Positions 1 through 8,447 are shown, counted from the first letter of the stretch. The stretch: 64,000 nt of DNA from Herbiconiux gentiana (GCF_024978135.1 NZ_JANTEZ010000005.1:124001-188000), one strand, 5' to 3'. Notes: a model not told the origin generated them from the letters alone. Numbers and translations: made by a program.

Positions 1-374
1 CCCCGCCCGCCGGCGGCGACCACAACGCCGTCTGGCTGAACTGCGGCGTCTACGACCAGGCCGTGCCCAACGAGAACGCGGTGCACGCGCTCGAGCACGG
101 CGCCGTCTGGGTCACCTACGACCCCGCGGTCGTCGACGAGGCCGGTGTCGAGACCCTGCGCTCGGAGCTGCCCGACACCTACGTCGTGCTCTCGCCCTAC
201 GAGGGCCTCGCCTCGCCGGTCGTGGCCTCCGCCTGGGGCAATCAGGTCTTCCTCGACGGCGTCGACGACGAGCGCCTCGGAGACTTCGTGCAGAAGTTCT
301 GGCGCTCGAACGACGCCCCCGAGCCCGGCGCCGCCTGCACCGGCGGGCTCGACGCCTCCGGCAAGGTGGCCTGA
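1..374 (+). CDS. DUF3105 family protein, 5' end cut by window edge
   Basis: The reading frame is open from base 3 and ends at TGA 372-374, so the N-terminus lies upstream of the window. The visible part opens with PPAGGDHNAVWLNCGVY and continues to HALEHGAVWVTYDP, which is the signature of the DUF3105 family of actinobacterial secreted or membrane-anchored proteins. No biochemical function is established for the family. It ends 5 bp before the next gene, a DUF305 protein, so the two are probably one operon; this pairing is seen in other actinomycetes. A GTG at 63 could be mistaken for a start but would remove conserved family sequence. Confidence 0.85.
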   Translation, partial: PPAGGDHNAVWLNCGVYDQAVPNENAVHALEHGAVWVTYDPAVVDEAGVETLRSELPDTYVVLSPYEGLASPVVASAWGNQVFLDGVDDERLGDFVQKFWRSNDAPEPGAACTGGLDASGKVA

Positions 375-379
375 GCGGG

Positions 380-1132
380 GTGACCTCCTCGTCCTCGTCG
401 CCTGACTCCCCTCTCCACGAGGGGGCTCCGGATGCTCGGCGCCCCTCGCGCGGCCGCCTCACCCTCGCGGCGATCGTGGCCGCGGTACTCGTGGCGGTCG
501 TCGCGTTCTCGGCCGGCTGGCTCGCAGCACCCCGCACCGCCACCCCGACCGACACCGGAGTCGAGGCCGGCTTCGCGCGGGACATGCAGACCCACCACGA
601 CCAGGCCGTGCAGATGGCGCTGATCATCCGAGAGCAGAGCGACGACCCGGCCATCCGCTCGCTCGCCTACGACATCGCGACCTCGCAGGCGCAGCAGTCA
701 GGGCAGATGTACGCGTGGTTGAACGCGTGGGGCCTGCCCCAGGCGTCGTCGCAGCCCGAGATGACGTGGATGCTCCAGCCGACCCTCGACGGGTCGGACG
801 GGCACGCGCACGGGGGCTCGTCGTCGGCGCCGGACGGGACAGCCGGTGCGGGCGGCGCTGGATCGGGCACCGCCCCCATGGTTCCCGGCGAGCCGATGCC
901 CGGCATGGCGACCTCCGCCGACCTCGACCGCCTCTCCGGCCTGACCGGGGTGGAGGCGGAGACGCTGTTCCTGCAGCTGATGATCGCCCACCACCAGGGT
1001 GGCGTCGAGATGGCCCAGGCCGCGCTCGCGCGCACGACGAACCCGCTGGTGACCGCGCTCGCGAAGGCCATCGTGTTCGCGCAGTCCGGCGAGATCCAGT
1101 ACATGCAGGAGCTCCTGGCCGCCCGCAGCTGA
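380..1132 (+). CDS. DUF305 family membrane-anchored protein
   Basis: 250 residues with a GTG start 5 bp after the DUF3105 stop. Residues 27-50 form one membrane segment, so the rest should lie outside the cell. Two DUF305 half-motifs follow: THHDQAVQMA near residue 71 and AHHQGGVEMAQ near residue 203, each with a His-His pair, plus a Met/His/Gly-rich linker (residues 128-178, with PMPGMAT). DUF305 proteins are ferritin-like helical-bundle proteins often found with copper genes, and the His and Met residues would suit metal binding, but that role is inference. Family assignment is firm, function open. Confidence 0.85.
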   Translation: MTSSSSSPDSPLHEGAPDARRPSRGRLTLAAIVAAVLVAVVAFSAGWLAAPRTATPTDTGVEAGFARDMQTHHDQAVQMALIIREQSDDPAIRSLAYDIATSQAQQSGQMYAWLNAWGLPQASSQPEMTWMLQPTLDGSDGHAHGGSSSAPDGTAGAGGAGSGTAPMVPGEPMPGMATSADLDRLSGLTGVEAETLFLQLMIAHHQGGVEMAQAALARTTNPLVTALAKAIVFAQSGEIQYMQELLAARS

Positions 1133-1204
1133 TACGCCCGCCGGCGGCCCGTCGTGAGCGGCCATGCACCGAGCGTCAGGCGCCGGGTGCCGACCGTCGG
1201 CCCG

Positions 1205-2692
1205 TCAGCGGCGGTGACGCCAGCGGTACGCGACCGTGACGACGGTGGCCGCCGCGACACCCGCCGCGAGGAGCGGGACGCTCGTCAGCAGCGCCGCCGC
1301 GAGGCCGGCGGCGGACGCGAGGAGGACACCGTCCAGCGCCCAGGCGAGCCGGACGGCCGCCATCGGGTCGCCCATCGCGGTCGGCACCGGGGTCAGCAGC
1401 ACCGGCGGGAACGGCCCCTTCAGCGCCGCCGCCAGCCGCCCGGCCAGCGCGAGCGCGGCGAGCAGGGCCGTCGGTCCGGCAGCAGCGAACGGGGCGACTC
1501 CCGTCAGGAGCCAGACCACCGCGACCCCGGCGGCCACCGCGATCAGGGCCGCGAGAGCCGGGAACAGCAGGTGGCTCGCCACGAGCTGCGTGTCGCCGAT
1601 TCCGTAGAGCGGCAGATCGGCGGCGGTGTCGGCGGCATGGCGGATGCCGTCGGTCAGCGGGCCGAGGGCGGCGTAGGCCATCACACCGGCCACCGCGCCG
1701 AGCAGCCACCCGGGCATCGCCGGCGCGGTCGCCAGCGCGAGGAGGGCTGTGGCGAGGACGAGCCCGAGCACCCCGGCGGCGAGCCGCCCCGGAGTGCGGA
1801 CGGCCCCGACGACGTCGCGGACGAGGAACAGACCCGCCCGCCCGCGCCCTGCTCCCACGGCGACGAGGCCTCGCCCGAGCTGCGGGCGACGCCGGTAGAG
1901 CTGAGCGGCGATGTCGAAGTCCAGCCCCGCGGCGTAGCTCGTGGCGGAGCTCCAGCGCGAGGCCTGGGCCGTGAGCTCGCCGGCACGGAGCGTGTTCATC
2001 AGCACCGGCACCGCCGCGACGAGCCCCAGCGCCGCCAGAGCGATCGGAGCGCCCGGCGCCTGCGCTGACGGGTACGCCAGCGCGACCCAGCCCGACGGCG
2101 TGACGGCGCGCAGCGCGGGGACGACCGCGGCCGCACCGCCGAGCATCCCCACCACGACCGCCGTCACCGCAGCCGCACGCGGCGCCGCCTGCCCGATCAG
2201 CCACGCCACCGCCGCGACGACGCCGACGGCGAGCCCCGCACCGGCGAGGACGGCGACCCCGACGGGATCGGTCAGCCCCGCGACGAGGAGACTGGCGCCG
2301 ACGACCATCGCCGCGCCCGTGCAGGCCGCCGCGATCAAGGCCCCCGAGCGCAGCACCGGCCCCCGGAACGCCGTCGCGACCGGGATCGCGCTCGACGCCA
2401 GCGCGTGCGTGAGGAACGGCGACCGGAGCGCCGGCCCGCGCTCACGGCCCAGCAGCAGAGCGCCCGCCCAGAGCGCGGTCGCGAGGAGGGACGCGGCGGC
2501 CGGAGCATCCGGAGACGACAGCACGGCGAGCCCCTCGTGCCCCGACGCGCTCAGCCAGACGGCCCGACCGACGGGCACGACCGCCACGAGCGCGACCATC
2601 AGGCCGAGGTACAGGTCGAACGAGCTCTGCCCGACCGCGCGGCCGGAGCGGGCGCGCCAGACCGCGATCGCCGCCCGCACCCGCCCGCTCAC
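1205..2692 (-). CDS. Multi-pass membrane protein, probable ABC transporter permease
   Basis: 495 residues from a GTG at 2692 (VSGRVRAAIAVWRARSGR), chosen because the frame upstream runs into the ATPase gene. It consists almost entirely of hydrophobic Ala/Val/Leu/Gly stretches, roughly a dozen membrane segments, with short Arg-rich loops. It starts 13 bp after the stop of a stand-alone ABC ATPase, which makes it the likely membrane partner. No clear ABC-2 signature was recognised by eye; it resembles the actinobacterial permease families annotated only as DUFs. The substrate is unknown. Confidence 0.7.
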   Translation of the reverse strand: MSGRVRAAIAVWRARSGRAVGQSSFDLYLGLMVALVAVVPVGRAVWLSASGHEGLAVLSSPDAPAAASLLATALWAGALLLGRERGPALRSPFLTHALASSAIPVATAFRGPVLRSGALIAAACTGAAMVVGASLLVAGLTDPVGVAVLAGAGLAVGVVAAVAWLIGQAAPRAAAVTAVVVGMLGGAAAVVPALRAVTPSGWVALAYPSAQAPGAPIALAALGLVAAVPVLMNTLRAGELTAQASRWSSATSYAAGLDFDIAAQLYRRRPQLGRGLVAVGAGRGRAGLFLVRDVVGAVRTPGRLAAGVLGLVLATALLALATAPAMPGWLLGAVAGVMAYAALGPLTDGIRHAADTAADLPLYGIGDTQLVASHLLFPALAALIAVAAGVAVVWLLTGVAPFAAAGPTALLAALALAGRLAAALKGPFPPVLLTPVPTAMGDPMAAVRLAWALDGVLLASAAGLAAALLTSVPLLAAGVAAATVVTVAYRWRHRR

Positions 2693-2705
2693 GCGACCTC
2701 GCCGG

Positions 2706-3335
2706 TCACGCGGCCGCGTCCAGCTCGAGGGTGCGGTCGGCCAGCGCGTCGGCGAGCACCGAGCTGTGGGTGGCCGCGACGAGGGTGGCCCCGGCGTCCC
2801 GACGGGCCCTGAGCACGCGGATGATCGTGTGGACGTGCTCCGGGTCGAGGCGCTGCTCGGGCTCGTCGAGGAGCAGCACGTCGAAAGGCCGCGCGAGCAG
2901 CAGAGCGAGGCCGAACAGCTGGGTCTGGCCCGACGACAGCTCGTGCGGGAACCGGGCGGACAGCGCATCCAGCCCCAGCTCGGCGAGCAGCCCACCCTCG
3001 ACCGCCCGGCTCTCGTCAGGATCGGAGTACCACGTCGCCGCCACCAGCCGGACGTGCTCGAGGACGGTCAGCTCGGGCGCCATCGGCGGGAGCCCGATCA
3101 TCGCCGACACCCGCCGCCGGAACCGTCGGTCGCGCGCATCGACGAGGGAGCCGCCGACCCGCACCGTGCCGCCCGACGGCCGGCGGGCCCCGGCGAGCAC
3201 GCGCAGCAGCGTGGACTTGCCCGTGCCGTTGCGCCCGCGCACCACGAGCGCCTCGCCCACCCCCACCTGCACCGACACCGGCCGCAGCAGCGTCACGCCG
3301 GCGGCCCGCACATCAACCCGGTCGACGTCGATCAT
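2706..3335 (-). CDS. ABC transporter ATP-binding protein
   Basis: 209 residues from ATG 3335 (MIDVDRVDVRAAG). Walker A is GRNGTGKS at about residues 34-41, the ABC signature is LSSGQTQ, Walker B with catalytic Glu is DVLLLDEPEQRLDP, and the H-loop is VAATHSS. The protein is a single nucleotide-binding domain with no membrane part and would energise the membrane protein encoded directly downstream. The signature has Ser-Ser-Gly-Gln-Thr in place of the more usual SGGQ, a tolerated variant. The substrate cannot be read from the sequence; exporters of this two-gene layout are common in actinomycetes. Confidence 0.88.
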   Translation of the reverse strand: MIDVDRVDVRAAGVTLLRPVSVQVGVGEALVVRGRNGTGKSTLLRVLAGARRPSGGTVRVGGSLVDARDRRFRRRVSAMIGLPPMAPELTVLEHVRLVAATWYSDPDESRAVEGGLLAELGLDALSARFPHELSSGQTQLFGLALLLARPFDVLLLDEPEQRLDPEHVHTIIRVLRARRDAGATLVAATHSSVLADALADRTLELDAAA

Positions 3336-3500
3336 CGTGGTCTCCCCTGAGGCTGCATCACCCCATTCTTCTCCGGGCGGGCCGACGCGGGATCCGTCTG
3401 CAGACGGATGCGGGCGGTCGGAGACGTGCGGCCGCGCGTCGGGTACCGTGGTGGCACCCTCGGGGCCACGGCTCCCCGAGCGGTCACGGAAGGGGTACCC

Positions 3501-3710
3501 ATGGGCGTCGTGTTCCCGGAGGGCGCGTTCTCGATCCGCACGGCGGAGGGCGAGACGGTGCTCATCCGCATCTGCGAGCTCTGCGGCGCGGCGGTCGTCG
3601 ACGCCGCGGACACCGACCTCGCCCTCCACAAGCGCTGGCACCGCCTCACCGGCTCGGCGAACTGGGTCGACCCGGCGACCGGCCGCGTGCACGGCGCAGC
3701 CGGGTCGTGA
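3501..3710 (+). CDS. Small zinc-finger-like protein
   Basis: 69 residues from ATG 3501, preceded by GGAAGGGG about 6 bases upstream. The centre carries CELCGAAVVDAADTDLALH followed by KRWH, a Cys-x2-Cys...His-x3-His spacing that looks like a C2H2 zinc finger. Small proteins of this kind occur widely in Microbacteriaceae and are unnamed. The stop codon lies inside the first unit of a 39-bp tandem repeat. In-frame starts further upstream exist but lack a ribosome site. Coding status is well supported by codon bias; the zinc role is inferred from the ligand spacing. Confidence 0.7.
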   Translation: MGVVFPEGAFSIRTAEGETVLIRICELCGAAVVDAADTDLALHKRWHRLTGSANWVDPATGRVHGAAGS

Positions 3711-3818
3711 TCGTCGCTCCAGCGGTCGCGGCCCCGTCGCGGGTCGTGATCGTGGTTCCGGCGAGCGCCGCCCCGCCGCGGGTCGTGATCGTCGTTCCGG
3801 CGGTCGCCGCCCCGCCGC
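3702..3818 (+). repeat. 39-bp tandem repeat, three units
   Basis: Three head-to-tail 39-bp units begin at 3702, 3741 and 3780, each opening GGGTCGTGATCGT and closing with a CCGC run. They differ at a few bases, mostly in the middle. The first unit holds the zinc-finger stop codon (3708-3710) and the third ends exactly at the ATG of the next gene (3819). Thirty-nine is a multiple of three, so copy changes would not shift a frame. Confidence 0.9.
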
Positions 3819-4463
3819 ATGGGGTGCGGTGAGCTCCGGATGCGCGACCGCCGGGTGATGCGCGCCGATTCGCCCGAGCGGGCCGGGCTTGAGGGTCGCG
3901 GCTGGGTAGTCGTCGCGCGCTCGTGGGGCGCCGGGCTCGTGATCGACGAGCGGATGCGCGACCGCCTGCGCGAGCGGGTGCGGGACGTGCATCCGCTCGC
4001 CCTTCGCGAGCTCGGCCCCGGCGACGTCGACGCCGTGCTGGCGCTGGACCGCGAGACCCTCGACGACTACCCCGGTGACGTCGCGACCGCCCACGACGCA
4101 TTGACCGTGGAGAGCGCGACGCCGGCGCCGGCTCACCGCGGCTGGGGTGTCTTCGCGGCGCCCGGGCTCGTCGCGATGAGCTTCCTCTCGCTCGGCGCCT
4201 TGGCGTGCGACGCCACCGAGACCGACTTCACGGTCGTCGACGGCACCTGGCGGGACCGGGGCCTCGGGGCGGCGGTGAAGGCCGCGAGTGTGCTGGCCCT
4301 CGCCGACGAGGGGCGCCGAATGTTCCGCACCGGCGGCTCGTTCGACAACCCGGCGAGCATCGCCGCCAACCGCGCCGTCGGTTACCGGCTCGACGAGGAG
4401 TGGCTCACCCTCGCCCCGCCCGTCGCCGCGCCTGGACCGTCGGCGCCCACCCGCCTCGACTAG
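3819..4463 (+). CDS. GNAT family N-acetyltransferase
   Basis: 214 residues if translation begins at ATG 3819, directly after the tandem repeat. The GNAT fold is recognisable from about residue 57 (HPLALRELGPGDVDAVLAL) to the end, with the acetyl-CoA loop VDGTWRDRGLGAAVKAA and the late motif SFDNPASIAANRAVGYRLD that positions the substrate. The first 45 residues are Arg-rich and unlike the family, so ATG 3954 (MRDRLRERVRDV) is an alternative start giving about 169 residues, nearer the usual size. The substrate is not predictable. Its stop codon touches the next tandem repeat. Confidence 0.8.
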   Translation: MGCGELRMRDRRVMRADSPERAGLEGRGWVVVARSWGAGLVIDERMRDRLRERVRDVHPLALRELGPGDVDAVLALDRETLDDYPGDVATAHDALTVESATPAPAHRGWGVFAAPGLVAMSFLSLGALACDATETDFTVVDGTWRDRGLGAAVKAASVLALADEGRRMFRTGGSFDNPASIAANRAVGYRLDEEWLTLAPPVAAPGPSAPTRLD

Positions 4464-4682
4464 GCCGTCGGCGGCCCCGACCTCTCGCCGCAGCTAAGCC
4501 GTCGGCGGCCCCGACCTCTCGCCGCAGCTAAGCCGTCGGCGGCCCCGACCTCTCGCCGCAGCTAAGCCGTCGGCGGCCCCGACCTCTCGCCGCAGCTAAG
4601 CCGTCGGCGGCCCCGACCTCTCGCCGCAGCTAAGCCGTCGGCGGCCCCGACCTCTCGCCGCAGCTAAGCCGTCGGCGACCCC
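4464..4682. repeat. 34-bp tandem repeat, six units plus a partial
   Basis: Six near-identical 34-bp units start at 4464, 4498, 4532, 4566, 4600 and 4634, with a partial seventh at 4668. Each holds GTCGG-CGGCC-CCGAC, a 5-bp inverted repeat, and CAGCTAAGCC. The partial seventh unit and the CTA before it are the last codons and the TAG stop (4664-4666) of the hydrolase on the minus strand, so the array looks like repeated copying of that gene end. It fills the gap between two convergent genes. Confidence 0.95.
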
Positions 4683-5644
4683 AGGAGCCGCCGCGTCCAG
4701 TCGGCCAGGGCCGCGATGGCGCTGCGGGAGATCGCGGCCGTCGGCATCATGCTCGTGAACCCGTGGAAGGCACCCGGCCAGACGTGCAGCTCGGCGTCGC
4801 CGCCGGCCGCCCACAGCGCGGTCGCGTAGGCGACCGTCTCGTCGCGGAAGACCTCCGCGCTCCCGCAATCGATGTAGGTGCGCGGCAGCCCGGCCAGGTC
4901 GCTCGCGCGCGCGGACGCGGCGTAGACCGACACGTCCTCGCCCGCACGCCGGGGCCCGAGGTAGGCGTCCCAGCCGAAGCGGGTCAGCTGCCGGTCGGCC
5001 ACCCCCACTCCGTCGATCTGCTGCGTCGACACCGTCGAGTCACGGTCGTCGAGCATCGGCGAGACCAGGATCTGCGCGAGCAGCGCCGGCCCCTTCCGGT
5101 CCCTGGCGAGCAGCGCGGTGCCCGCGGCGAGCCCCGCTCCGGCGCTCTGCCCGGCGATCACGATGCGGGCCGGGTCGATGCCGAGCTCGTCCGCGTGGTC
5201 GTGCACCCAGACGAGTCCGGCGTAGCAGTCCTCGACCGGGTAGGGGTCAGGATGCTCGGGGGCGAGCCGGTAGTCGACACTGATCAGCACGACGTCGTGG
5301 TCGTCCAGCAGCCAGTCGTCGTAGGAGTCGAGGTTGCCGAGGTGGTGGCCGAACATCATCCCGCCGCCGTGGATCGTGTAGAACGCGCTGGTCGCTCCCG
5401 TGCGGCCGGTCCGCTGGATGATCGCGAGCGAGATCGGGTCGCCGAGGTGGCCGGGCACGGTGAGCGACCGGCGCTCGTAGCCGCGCGAGTGCAGCCGCTC
5501 GTCGAGTGCCTCCTCGGTCACGTCTAGCGCGCGCATCCGGGGCAGCATCTCGGTCGTCAACGTGACGGGCCCGCGCGCCTCGAGGGTGTCGAGGAAGGGG
5601 ATCAGCTCGGGGTCGAACGGAGGGCGGGGCATGGGGTCAGACAT
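4664..5644 (-). CDS. Alpha/beta-hydrolase, hormone-sensitive-lipase-type esterase
   Basis: 326 residues from ATG 5644. The oxyanion-hole motif HGGGMMFGHH and the nucleophile elbow GQSAGAG (Ser in GxSxG) are those of HSL/acetyl-esterase hydrolases; DYRLAPEHPDPYP is also family-specific. The catalytic Asp and His lie near the end (ELHVWPGAFHGF gives the His). It should hydrolyse short acyl esters in the cytoplasm. The start overlaps the stop of the upstream exporter gene by 8 bp, so both are translated from one message. The last codons are the template of the 34-bp repeat array. Confidence 0.9.
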   Translation of the reverse strand: MSDPMPRPPFDPELIPFLDTLEARGPVTLTTEMLPRMRALDVTEEALDERLHSRGYERRSLTVPGHLGDPISLAIIQRTGRTGATSAFYTIHGGGMMFGHHLGNLDSYDDWLLDDHDVVLISVDYRLAPEHPDPYPVEDCYAGLVWVHDHADELGIDPARIVIAGQSAGAGLAAGTALLARDRKGPALLAQILVSPMLDDRDSTVSTQQIDGVGVADRQLTRFGWDAYLGPRRAGEDVSVYAASARASDLAGLPRTYIDCGSAEVFRDETVAYATALWAAGGDAELHVWPGAFHGFTSMMPTAAISRSAIAALADWTRRLLGSPTA

Positions 5645-7202
5645 AGGAGGACTCCTGGGTGGTGTGGCCGGCCGAGGTGGGGCCGACCGGGGTTGGGCCG
5701 ACCGGGGTGGGGGCGGGGTCAGCCAGGGCTAAGCCGGCCGAGGTGGGGGCGGGGTCGGCCGGCGTCGGGCGCGTGGCCCGGCGTGACCAGCGGATGCCCG
5801 CCACGACGAGCCCCGCGGCGAGCGCGGTGATGGCGAGCCCGGCGATCACGATCGCCTCCTCGAAGGCCGTGAGCCGCGCCGGGTCGAAGGCCTCCGCCGT
5901 GACGCTCGATCCGACGAGGGCGGCGAGGATCGTGCCGGTCGCCGCGATCCCGACGGCGGTGGCCAGTTCGCTCGCGGTGTCGACGAGGGCTGCCCCGATC
6001 GACGTGCGGTCGCCGGGAAGGCCCCGGAGCACGCTGCTGCCGGCCACGACGCCGACCACGCGCATCCCGGCCGCAACGAGGACGAGGGCCACCAGCACCC
6101 AGGGGTACCCGAACCGGGCGAGCAGCGCGAACACGGCGAGCCCGGCCACGACGGCGGCGGCGCTCATCCACGCGGCCCGGTCGAGACCGACCCGCTTCAC
6201 GAACGGGCCGACGAAGCGCCCGCTCGCCAGGAGCACCACGACCTGCGGGAGGGTGCCGAGGGCGGCGAGGGCCGGCGTCCATCCCCAGGCGAGCTGCAGC
6301 TGCAGGGTGGTCAGGTACGACAGGCCGGCCATCGCGAGCCCGGTGGCGGCTTTGTAGGCGAGACCCGAGGCCACGAGCGGCTGCGCGACGAGCCGCAGGT
6401 CGAGCAGGGGATGGCGCGCGGTGCGCTCCCGGACGACGAACCCGATCCCAGCCGCCACGGTGACCGCGATCGCGACCCAGGCCGGTGCGGTGTCGGCACC
6501 CACGACGAACAGGGTCGGCGTGAGGAGGACGCCGACGACGGTCACCGCGCCGAGCACCGCGCCGAGCACGTCGATCGGGTCGCGGTGACGGTCGGCCCGC
6601 TGGTCGGCGGCGATCCCGGCGCGGATGCCGAGGAAGGCGATCACCGCGATCGGCGCGTTGGCGACGATCAGCACCTGCCAGGGCGCCACGGCCAGCACGA
6701 AGCCGCCGATCGTCGGCCCGGCGGCGAGCCCGACGAGCCCGGCCGTGGAGATGACCGTCAGGGCGCGGACGCGCAGATCGTCCCGGTCGAACAGGCGGAA
6801 CGCCAGCGCCATCGACCCCGGGGTGGTCATGGCCGCGGCGACGCCCAGCAGTGCTCGCACGGCGATCAGCTGATCGATCGAGGTGACGAAGAGGGTGAGC
6901 ACGCTCACGGTCGCGAGCAGCGTGAGGCCGACGAGCATGACCCGGCGGCGTCCGAAGCGGTCGGCGATCGCGCCGAACAGCAGCATCAGGCCGCCGAACG
7001 CGACCGAGTAGGCGCCCGAGACCCACTGCAGCGACGCGGTGGGAGCGCCGAGGTCACGGCCGATGGTCGGGAGCGCGACGTTCAGGACGGAGTTGTCGAG
7101 CATCTCGAACAGGAACACCGCCGAGAGCCCGGCGAGCGCGACCCACGCTTCGCGCAGACGCGGCGGCGGGGCCGGGACGGATGAGGGGACGGATTCGGTC
7201 AT
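5637..7202 (-). CDS. MFS drug exporter, DHA2 (14-TM) type
   Basis: 521 residues from ATG 7202 (MTESVPSSVPAPPP). Motif A is DRFGRRR after helix 2, and FLFEMLDNSVLNVALPTIGRDLGA in helix 1 carries the DHA2 D-x-S-V-x-N-V-A-L-P pattern (motif D1). Length and about 14 hydrophobic segments fit proton-driven multidrug exporters such as QacA/EmrB. The last 50 residues are a soluble Pro/Ala/Thr-rich tail (PTPVGPTPVGPTSAG) encoded by repeated DNA. It forms an operon with the downstream esterase, suggesting modification plus export of one compound, which is inference. Confidence 0.9.
   Translation of the reverse strand: MTESVPSSVPAPPPRLREAWVALAGLSAVFLFEMLDNSVLNVALPTIGRDLGAPTASLQWVSGAYSVAFGGLMLLFGAIADRFGRRRVMLVGLTLLATVSVLTLFVTSIDQLIAVRALLGVAAAMTTPGSMALAFRLFDRDDLRVRALTVISTAGLVGLAAGPTIGGFVLAVAPWQVLIVANAPIAVIAFLGIRAGIAADQRADRHRDPIDVLGAVLGAVTVVGVLLTPTLFVVGADTAPAWVAIAVTVAAGIGFVVRERTARHPLLDLRLVAQPLVASGLAYKAATGLAMAGLSYLTTLQLQLAWGWTPALAALGTLPQVVVLLASGRFVGPFVKRVGLDRAAWMSAAAVVAGLAVFALLARFGYPWVLVALVLVAAGMRVVGVVAGSSVLRGLPGDRTSIGAALVDTASELATAVGIAATGTILAALVGSSVTAEAFDPARLTAFEEAIVIAGLAITALAAGLVVAGIRWSRRATRPTPADPAPTSAGLALADPAPTPVGPTPVGPTSAGHTTQESSYV
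5667..5762 (-). repeat. Degenerate direct repeats coding the exporter tail
   Basis: GCCGGCCGAGGTGGGG occurs at 5667-5682 and again at 5733-5748, with GGCCGACCGGGGT-like copies between. In the minus-strand frame they give the low-complexity tail with PTPVGPTPVGPTSAG. The copies keep the reading frame, so length changes would be tolerated. Confidence 0.75.
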
Positions 7203-7365
7203 GGGCGCACTCCTTCGATGAAGAAGTGACGACTCCCGTGAGACGCGTACGCGGTTCCGTCTGCCAGGGGCGACGGGGTTTTTCCCTCTAAGGCGACAGT
7301 AGCGCATCCGGATGCCCGTCAGAACTTTTCGACACGACGAGCCCGCGCGGTGCCAGAGTTCACTC

Positions 7366-7782
7366 ATGGACGAATCCCGCTCGACCGACGACCGCCACAG
7401 CGACATGACACCCGAGGTGCTGGCGGCGTTCAGCGACGCCTGGGCCCGCCACGACCTCGAGGCGCTGATGAGCCACGTCACCGACGACTGCGTCTACAGC
7501 GCGTCCGTCGGCCCCGAGCCCGGCCGCACCTGGTCGGGCAAGGACGCTGTGCGGGAGGGCTTCGCGCTCATGCTCGCCCACGACGTCGGGCAGGAGCGGC
7601 ACGAAGACGAAGGGCCCATCATCCTGGGCACCCGCGGTGCCGGCACCTGGTCGTTCACCGGCCCCGGCCCCGACGGGGTGGTCGTCGAGACGCGGGGCTG
7701 CGACATCTTCCAGTTCCGGGCGGGCAAGATCGCCCGCAAGGACGCGTTCCGCAAGGTCTACGAGCCGGAGACGCCGGCGTGA
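7366..7782 (+). CDS. SnoaL-like (NTF2-fold) protein
   Basis: 138 residues from ATG 7366. The pattern LAAFSDAWARHDLEALMSHVTDDCVYSAS, then GKDAVREGFALML and a C-terminal strand GCDIFQFRAGKIARKDAFRKVYE, is that of the cone-shaped NTF2-like fold (SnoaL family). These proteins include isomerases, cyclases and ligand binders; none of those activities can be fixed from sequence. It is followed 25 bp later by a second NTF2-like gene on the same strand. An internal ATG at 7405 is a possible shorter start. Confidence 0.85.
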   Translation: MDESRSTDDRHSDMTPEVLAAFSDAWARHDLEALMSHVTDDCVYSASVGPEPGRTWSGKDAVREGFALMLAHDVGQERHEDEGPIILGTRGAGTWSFTGPGPDGVVVETRGCDIFQFRAGKIARKDAFRKVYEPETPA

Positions 7783-7807
7783 TCCACGAGCAGGGAGCGA
7801 GACGGCC

Positions 7808-8167
7808 ATGACCGAGCAGATCGAGTCGTTGATGAGGGCGAATCTCCACGAGGTGTTCGGGCAGCGCGACGCCACGCTCCGCCGCGCGGCGATCGAGCGC
7901 ACCTACACCGAGGACGTGGTGTTCCTCGACCCCGACGAGGTCGTCGAGGGCTGGGACGCGCTCGACGCGAAGGCCGGGGCGCTGCTCGAGGGTGCGCCCG
8001 GCTTCGTCTTCTCCGAGGCCGGCCCGATCTACGTCAACCACGACATGGGCTACCTGGCCTGGAACCTCGGGCCCGAGGGCGCGCCGCCGGTGGTGCGAGG
8101 TGTCGACACCTGCTTCGTGCGCGACGGGCGCATCACGAAGATCTACACGCTGCTCTTGACGGAGTGA
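7808..8167 (+). CDS. SnoaL-like (NTF2-fold) protein
   Basis: 119 residues from ATG 7808, with AGGGAGCGAGACGGCC ahead of it giving a usable ribosome site. The N-terminal helices (LHEVFGQRDATLRRAAIERTYTEDVVFLDPDEVVEGWDAL) and final strands (GVDTCFVRDGRITKIYTLLL) are typical of SnoaL-like domains. It is not a close duplicate of the gene before it. The stop overlaps the next start in GTGA, so it is translationally coupled to the unknown 89-residue protein. A role in handling a small hydrophobic compound is possible but unproven. Confidence 0.85.
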   Translation: MTEQIESLMRANLHEVFGQRDATLRRAAIERTYTEDVVFLDPDEVVEGWDALDAKAGALLEGAPGFVFSEAGPIYVNHDMGYLAWNLGPEGAPPVVRGVDTCFVRDGRITKIYTLLLTE

Positions 8168-8433
8168 GCGGCCGCGTCACCGACGAGTCGGACCCGTACG
8201 GGCTGCCGCGGTTCGCCGGGGAGGACACGCTGACCGACTGGGTCGACCACTCCGAGATCGCGCTGCGGACGGTGCGCGTCTTCACCCGCGGCCCGCTGAC
8301 GGCCACCGTCATCGCGCACCCGGGCGTGTGGGATCTGATCGTCAGCGACGGCCGGGGCGGGGTCGAGTTCCACGCCCTGCCGTCGACCGAGATCGCGGGC
8401 GCGATGACGGCGCTCGGGCGTCGGGCGGGCTGA
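8164..8433 (+). CDS. Hypothetical protein, coupled to SnoaL-like gene
   Basis: 89 residues from GTG 8164, which overlaps the previous stop by 4 bp. The sequence (YGLPRFAGEDTLTDWVDHSE, later GVWDLIVSDGRGGVEFHALP) is rich in acidic residues and predicted strands, has no membrane segment and no signal peptide, and matches no family I can name. Codon use is like its neighbours, so it is probably real. Coupling suggests it works with the SnoaL-like protein. Confidence 0.65.
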   Translation: MSGRVTDESDPYGLPRFAGEDTLTDWVDHSEIALRTVRVFTRGPLTATVIAHPGVWDLIVSDGRGGVEFHALPSTEIAGAMTALGRRAG

Positions 8434-8435
8434 CG

Positions 8436-8441
8436 TACGCT
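8436..8441 (+). promoter_or_regulatory. -10 box TACGCT, leaderless
   Basis: TACGCT lies 6 bases before ATG 8448, so transcription would start at or next to the start codon of the HEAT-repeat gene. Confidence 0.55.
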
Positions 8442-8447
8442 GGCGGG

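Noticed and set aside
4464-4682. CRISPR-like array
   Set aside because: Units are contiguous with no unique spacers and no cas genes; it is a simple tandem repeat.
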